From contig JABFRZ010000598.1 of assembly GCA_013140785.1 (NCBI GenBank), positions 1-10,130 of the forward strand: a DNA stretch of 10,130 bases, written 5' to 3'. This DNA comes from Planctomycetota bacterium (GTDB taxonomy: Bacteria > Planctomycetota > UBA1135 > GCA-002686595). Within the stretch, counting starts at the first letter, position 1, and the number at the start of each line of letters is the position of its first letter. The notes under the pieces were generated by a model. The model worked only from the letters and a program-made list of their open reading frames with translations. It was not told the DNA's origin and searched no databases. The position numbers were made by a program, and so were the translations under genes. Positions 7,146-10,130 of the stretch are shown in pieces.

Positions 7146-7616
7146 ATGCTGCAGCTGACCAAGAGAACCGAGTACGGGCTGATCGCCCTCACCCACCTCG
7201 CCTTGCGGGCGGGCTCGGTCACCAGCGTGCGCGAGATCTGCGAGCACTACCCCGTGCCTCGGCGCCTCGTGGCCGAGGTCCTGAAGGAACTTTGCCACGC
7301 CCAGCTGGTCGAGTCCCACCGCGGCTCGGCCGGCGGCTACTCGCTCGCGCGCGCGCCCGATGCAATCAGCGTGGGCGAGGTGGTCGGCACGCTCGAAGGG
7401 CACCCCTCGCTCACGAGCTGCTCGTCCATGGGGCTGTACGTCGGCCACGCCTGCGGCGTGGAGCACGTGTGTCCGATCCGCAGCCCAATCGAGACGCTGC
7501 GCCTCGAGCTGTGGCGCATGCTCGCGCGCACGAGCCTGCGCGATCTGGCCGCACATCCGAAGACGGTTCCCAGTGCCGCACCCGCCCTCCTCCAGCAACG
7601 AAGCGCCCGGTCATGA
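7146..7616 (+). CDS. iscR: Rrf2/IscR-like Fe-S-sensing regulator
   Basis: The 156-residue product is an Rrf2-family transcription factor. The N-terminal winged helix opens L-Q-L-T-K-R-T-E-Y-G-L-I-A-L and contains V-P-R-R-L-V-A-E-V-L-K-E-L (about 37-49) as the recognition region and the wing R-G-S-A-G-G-Y-S-L-A-R (59-69), both typical. Three cysteines, C92, C103 and C109, lie where IscR, NsrR and RirA bind an Fe-S cluster. The spacing is C-x10-C-x5-C rather than the C-x5-C-x5-C of E. coli IscR. As first gene of an isc cluster it should repress the operon according to Fe-S status. The ATG at 7146 follows the overlapping palindromes by four bases, with no Shine-Dalgarno sequence. Its stop overlaps the iscS start as ATGA (7613-7616), so the two are translationally coupled. 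The symbol rests on context as well as family; a different Rrf2 specificity is possible. Confidence 0.88.
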   Translation: MLQLTKRTEYGLIALTHLALRAGSVTSVREICEHYPVPRRLVAEVLKELCHAQLVESHRGSAGGYSLARAPDAISVGEVVGTLEGHPSLTSCSSMGLYVGHACGVEHVCPIRSPIETLRLELWRMLARTSLRDLAAHPKTVPSAAPALLQQRSARS

Positions 7617-8842
7617 ACACGGCCCTCAAGCTGCCCATCTACCTCGACTACCAGGCCACGACGCCGGTGGATCCGCGCGTGCTCGAGGCCATGCTGCCGT
7701 ACTTCCGCGAGAACTTCGGCAACGCGGCCAGTCGTTCGCACGCCTTCGGATGGAGGGCCGAGGAAGCGGTGGAGAACGCGCGCGAGCAGGTGGCCGCCGC
7801 CATCGGCGCGACCGGCAAAGAGATCATCTTCACCTCCGGCTCGACCGAAGCCATCAACCTCGCCCTGAAGGGCGTGGCCGAGATGTACGCGTCCAAGGGC
7901 AAGCACCTCGTCACGAGCCTGGCCGAGCACAAGGCCGTGCTGGACACGTGCAAGCACCTCGAGAAGCTCGGCTGCGAGGTGACCTACTTGAAGCCCGACA
8001 AGAGCGCGCGCATCTCGCCCGAGCAAGTGCGCGCGGCCATCCGCCCCGACACGGTGCTGGTGGCGCTGATGTGGGCCAACAACGAGGTCGGCACGCTCAA
8101 TCCGATCCGCGAGATCGGCGCGGTCTGCCGCGAGAAGGGCACCTTGCTCTTCAGCGACGCAACCCAGGCCGTGGGCAAGGTGTCGGTGGATGTCGAGCGC
8201 GACCACGTCGATCTCTTGTGCCTGTCCGCGCACAAGCTCTACGGCCCGAAGGGCGTGGGCGCGCTCTACGTGCGCCGCAAGAACCCGCGCGTGCGCCTGG
8301 CGGCCCAGATCGACGGCGGCGGACACGAGCGCGGTATGCGCTCGGGCACGCTGAACGTCCCCGGGATCGTTGGACTCGGGCAGGCCTGCGAGCTGGCGCG
8401 CACCGAGCTGGCCGAGGAGAGCGCGCGCTGCCGCGCCTTGCGCGACCACCTGCAGCAGCGCATCGAGAAAGAGCTCGGCTTCGTCGAGCTCAACGGCCAC
8501 CCCAGCGAGCGTCTGCCCGGGAATCTGAACCTTTCCTTCCACTTCGTGGAGGGCGAATCCCTGATCATGGGCATCAGCGACGTGGCGGTGTCCTCGGGCT
8601 CGGCCTGCACCTCGGCCAGCCTCGAGCCCAGCCACGTGCTGCGCGCGATGGACGTGGGCGAGGACCTGGCCCACAGCTCGATCCGCTTCGGCATCGGCCG
8701 CTTCACGACGCGCGAAGAAGTGGATTACGCCGCCGAAGCGGTGGTGAAAGCCGTGCGTCGCCTGCGCGAAATGTCCCCGCTCTACGAGCTCGCCCAGGAG
8801 GGCGTGGACCTCAAGACCATCCAGTGGCAAGGAAACCACTAA
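7613..8842 (+). CDS. iscS: IscS cysteine desulfurase
   Basis: The 409-residue PLP enzyme converts L-cysteine to alanine and passes persulfide sulfur to IscU. It follows E. coli IscS almost end to end, from K-L-P-I-Y-L-D-Y-Q-A-T-T-P-V-D-P-R to a C-terminal G-V-D-L-K-T-I-Q-W close to the end of E. coli IscS. Key residues are visible: His106 (E-H-K-A-V-L-D, stacks on PLP), Asp182 (S-D-A-T-Q), Lys208 (S-A-H-K, Schiff base) and Cys332 in S-S-G-S-A-C-T-S-A-S-L-E-P-S on the mobile loop, the group I IscS type rather than SufS. The ATG at 7613 overlaps the regulator stop and sits five residues before the conserved L-P-I-Y-L-D-Y. iscU follows after nine bases. Confidence 0.97.
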   Translation: MNTALKLPIYLDYQATTPVDPRVLEAMLPYFRENFGNAASRSHAFGWRAEEAVENAREQVAAAIGATGKEIIFTSGSTEAINLALKGVAEMYASKGKHLVTSLAEHKAVLDTCKHLEKLGCEVTYLKPDKSARISPEQVRAAIRPDTVLVALMWANNEVGTLNPIREIGAVCREKGTLLFSDATQAVGKVSVDVERDHVDLLCLSAHKLYGPKGVGALYVRRKNPRVRLAAQIDGGGHERGMRSGTLNVPGIVGLGQACELARTELAEESARCRALRDHLQQRIEKELGFVELNGHPSERLPGNLNLSFHFVEGESLIMGISDVAVSSGSACTSASLEPSHVLRAMDVGEDLAHSSIRFGIGRFTTREEVDYAAEAVVKAVRRLREMSPLYELAQEGVDLKTIQWQGNH

Positions 8843-8851
8843 GGAAAAAAC

Positions 8852-9265
8852 ATGGCCTACAGCGACAAGGTTCTCGATCACTACAACAACCCGCGCAACG
8901 TCGGAGCGCTCGACAAGACGAGCCCGAGAGTGGGCACCGGAGTCGTCGGCGCGCCCGAGTGCGGCGACGTCATGAAGCTGCAGATCGAGGTCGAGGGCGA
9001 TCGAATCGTCGATGCCAAGTTCAAGACTTTCGGCTGCGGCTCGGCCATCGCCAGCTCCTCGCTCGCCACCGAGTGGCTGAAGGGCCGCACCCTGAACGAG
9101 GCCGCGACCATCCGCAACACGGCGATCGTCGAGGAGCTCTCGCTCCCGCCGGTCAAGATCCACTGCAGCGTACTGGCCGAGGACGCCATCAAGGCGGCCA
9201 TCGCCGACTACAAGCAGAAGCAAGCCGAAGACGAAGCCCCGCACCCGACCGCCCGCCGAGCCTAG
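8852..9265 (+). CDS. iscU: IscU Fe-S cluster scaffold
   Basis: The 137-residue scaffold builds [2Fe-2S] clusters from IscS sulfur. It begins M-A-Y-S-D-K-V-L-D-H-Y-N-N-P-R-N-V-G, as in IscU. The ligands are Cys37 in A-P-E-C-G-D-V with Asp39, Cys62 in F-G-C-G-S-A-I-A-S-S-S, and His104/Cys105 in K-I-H-C-S. The L-P-P-V-K motif (98-102), the recognition site of the Hsp70 HscA, is intact and predicts that HscA is present, consistent with hscB nearby. The tail (about 121-137) is a few residues longer than in E. coli and ends in a charged/proline-rich stretch. A good Shine-Dalgarno AAGGA (8841-8845) lies six bases before the ATG and overlaps the iscS stop codon. Confidence 0.97.
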   Translation: MAYSDKVLDHYNNPRNVGALDKTSPRVGTGVVGAPECGDVMKLQIEVEGDRIVDAKFKTFGCGSAIASSSLATEWLKGRTLNEAATIRNTAIVEELSLPPVKIHCSVLAEDAIKAAIADYKQKQAEDEAPHPTARRA

Positions 9266-9295
9266 CCGCGCAAAGAAACAAGGAGACATCCCGAC

Positions 9296-9622
9296 GTGAT
9301 CAGCCTCACCGAACGCGCCATCAAGGAACTGCGCCGCATCGTCAACGATCAGAAGCTGCCCGAGAACACCGTCCTGCGGGTCGGGGTCAAGGGCGGCGGC
9401 TGCTCCGGGTTCAGCTACAGCCTCGGCTTCGACGACACCGTGCACGAAGACGACCAGATCGGCGAGGCCGAGGGCTTCCGAGTCGTGTGCGACCCGAAGA
9501 GCTTCCTGTACCTCTCGGGAACGCAGGTGGACTTCGAAGAGAGCCTGATGGGCCGCGGCTTCAAGTTCGGGAACCCGAATGCCTCGAAGACCTGCGGCTG
9601 CGGCGAGTCCTTCACCGTCTGA
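9296..9622 (+). CDS. iscA: A-type Fe-S carrier IscA
   Basis: The 108-residue product is an A-type carrier (IscA/ErpA/HesB family), which takes clusters or iron from the IscU machinery to target proteins. The three family cysteines are present: Cys36 in G-G-G-C-S-G-F-S-Y, and Cys100/Cys102 in the terminal T-C-G-C-G-E-S-F. The central region D-F-E-E-S-L-M-G-R-G-F-K-F-G-N-P-N-A is typical. The start is GTG at 9296, supported by AAGGAG (9280-9285) ten bases upstream. Its position after iscU makes IscA the natural name. Sequence alone does not cleanly separate IscA from ErpA. Confidence 0.94.
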   Translation: MISLTERAIKELRRIVNDQKLPENTVLRVGVKGGGCSGFSYSLGFDDTVHEDDQIGEAEGFRVVCDPKSFLYLSGTQVDFEESLMGRGFKFGNPNASKTCGCGESFTV

Positions 9623-9634
9623 GCACGCGGCGCG

Positions 9635-10130
9635 ATGACCACGTTGTCGCCCGCCATGGAGGCCTGCCCCGCGTGCGGCGCGAGCCCGGGCTCGCCGCTC
9701 CTGTGCGAGCGCTGCGGCGAGCTGCTCGAGCCGCGCACCCCGCCCACGCCATTCGCCGTGCTCGGGCTCGAGCCGGCCTACGTCATCGACCAAGCTGCCG
9801 TGAAGAAGCGCCTCTTCGCGCTGTCGCGCGGGCTGCACCCGGACTTCCACGCCACGGCCGACGAAGAGACGCGCCGCCTGGCCGGGGACAACACCGCGGC
9901 CCTCAACGCGGCCTACCAGCTGGTGGTGGACGACTCTCGCCGCGCCGACTGGCTGGTGCGCGCGCTCGGCGGCCCGCGCGAGGACGAGGAGCGCACGCTA
10001 CAGGGCGCCTTCCTGCAAGAAGTCCTGGAATGGAACGAGGCCATCGAGGAGGCCCGCGCAGCAGGCCCGGGCTCACCCGCCCACGCCGCGCTCGCAGCGC
10101 TGACCGAAGTGCTGCGCGGCGCGCGGGCCC
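9635..10130 (+). CDS. hscB: HscB J-domain co-chaperone with N-terminal zinc motif (3'-partial)
   Basis: At least 165 residues are encoded before the window ends, without a stop. HscB delivers IscU to the Hsp70 HscA for cluster release. An N-terminal tetracysteine motif, C11-x2-C14-x9-C24-x2-C27, precedes a J-domain opening P-T-P-F-A-V-L-G-L. The catalytic H-P-D is at 68-70, followed by F-H. L-N-A-A-Y-Q-L-V (90-97) and R-R-A-D-W-L (102-107) are typical HscB helix signatures. The C-terminal IscU-binding domain begins with F-L-Q-E-V-L-E-W-N-E-A-I-E-E-A (126-140), close to the F-L-x-E-x-x-E-W/L-R-E pattern of HscB. The ATG at 9635 lies 12 bases after iscA; an ATG at 9656 would also keep the cysteines. 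No clear Shine-Dalgarno sequence is seen. E. coli HscB lacks the zinc motif, whereas eukaryotic HSC20 has one. Confidence 0.93.
   Translation, partial: MTTLSPAMEACPACGASPGSPLLCERCGELLEPRTPPTPFAVLGLEPAYVIDQAAVKKRLFALSRGLHPDFHATADEETRRLAGDNTAALNAAYQLVVDDSRRADWLVRALGGPREDEERTLQGAFLQEVLEWNEAIEEARAAGPGSPAHAALAALTEVLRGARA

Noticed and set aside
7337..9850. 837-codon open frame on the minus strand antisense to the isc genes
   Set aside because: It is opposite iscS, iscU and iscA, with no family signature and biased composition; a GC shadow.

Overview
The window is very GC-rich, densely coded bacterial DNA and looks like a chromosomal housekeeping segment. No insertion sequence, phage, CRISPR, rRNA or tRNA signal was seen. 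The best lineage guess is a Planctomycetota-like bacterium. This rests on an McsA/ClpC pair in a high-GC genome, a DUF6677-type membrane protein, and many starts without a clear Shine-Dalgarno sequence. Another high-GC phylum is not excluded, and the assignment is inference.

Region 1 (1-5200, plus strand) is a protein quality-control and DNA-processing block. It holds a stand-alone Clp N-domain-like protein whose 5' end may lie outside the window, an McsA-like zinc-finger/UVR protein, and the AAA+ unfoldase ClpC with a candidate promoter. A DUF309 protein and a compact DprA follow. clpC, the DUF309 gene and dprA are separated by only 25 and 16 bases and are probably co-transcribed. McsA and ClpC should act together in protein unfolding and degradation with ClpP. 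The arginine kinase McsB is not in the window.

Region 2 (5201-6234, minus strand) is a two-gene membrane operon: a DUF6677-like multi-pass protein with an internally duplicated motif, and a 65-residue two-helix protein joined to it by a GTGA overlap. It converges on dprA with the two stop codons directly abutting (TGATCA).

Region 3 (6235-6949) holds a divergent promoter region, a YbgC/4-hydroxybenzoyl-CoA-type hot-dog thioesterase on the plus strand, and a small CxxC/CxxC zinc-ribbon protein on the minus strand.

Region 4 (6950-10130, plus strand) is an isc iron-sulfur operon: an Rrf2/IscR-like regulator, IscS, IscU, an A-type carrier (IscA) and HscB, which runs off the right edge. IscS takes sulfur from cysteine, IscU assembles the cluster, HscB (with an HscA expected downstream) releases it from the LPPVK motif of IscU, and IscA carries it onward. 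The 196-base upstream region has several inverted repeats, a clear intrinsic terminator lying before the regulator, and two overlapping palindromes just before the start codon. This suggests layered control by attenuation plus an operator. HscB carries an N-terminal tetracysteine motif like that of eukaryotic HSC20.

The most unusual signals are the structured isc leader, the overlapping palindromes, the atypical cysteine spacing in the regulator, the zinc-type HscB, and the free Clp N-domain protein beside mcsA and clpC.
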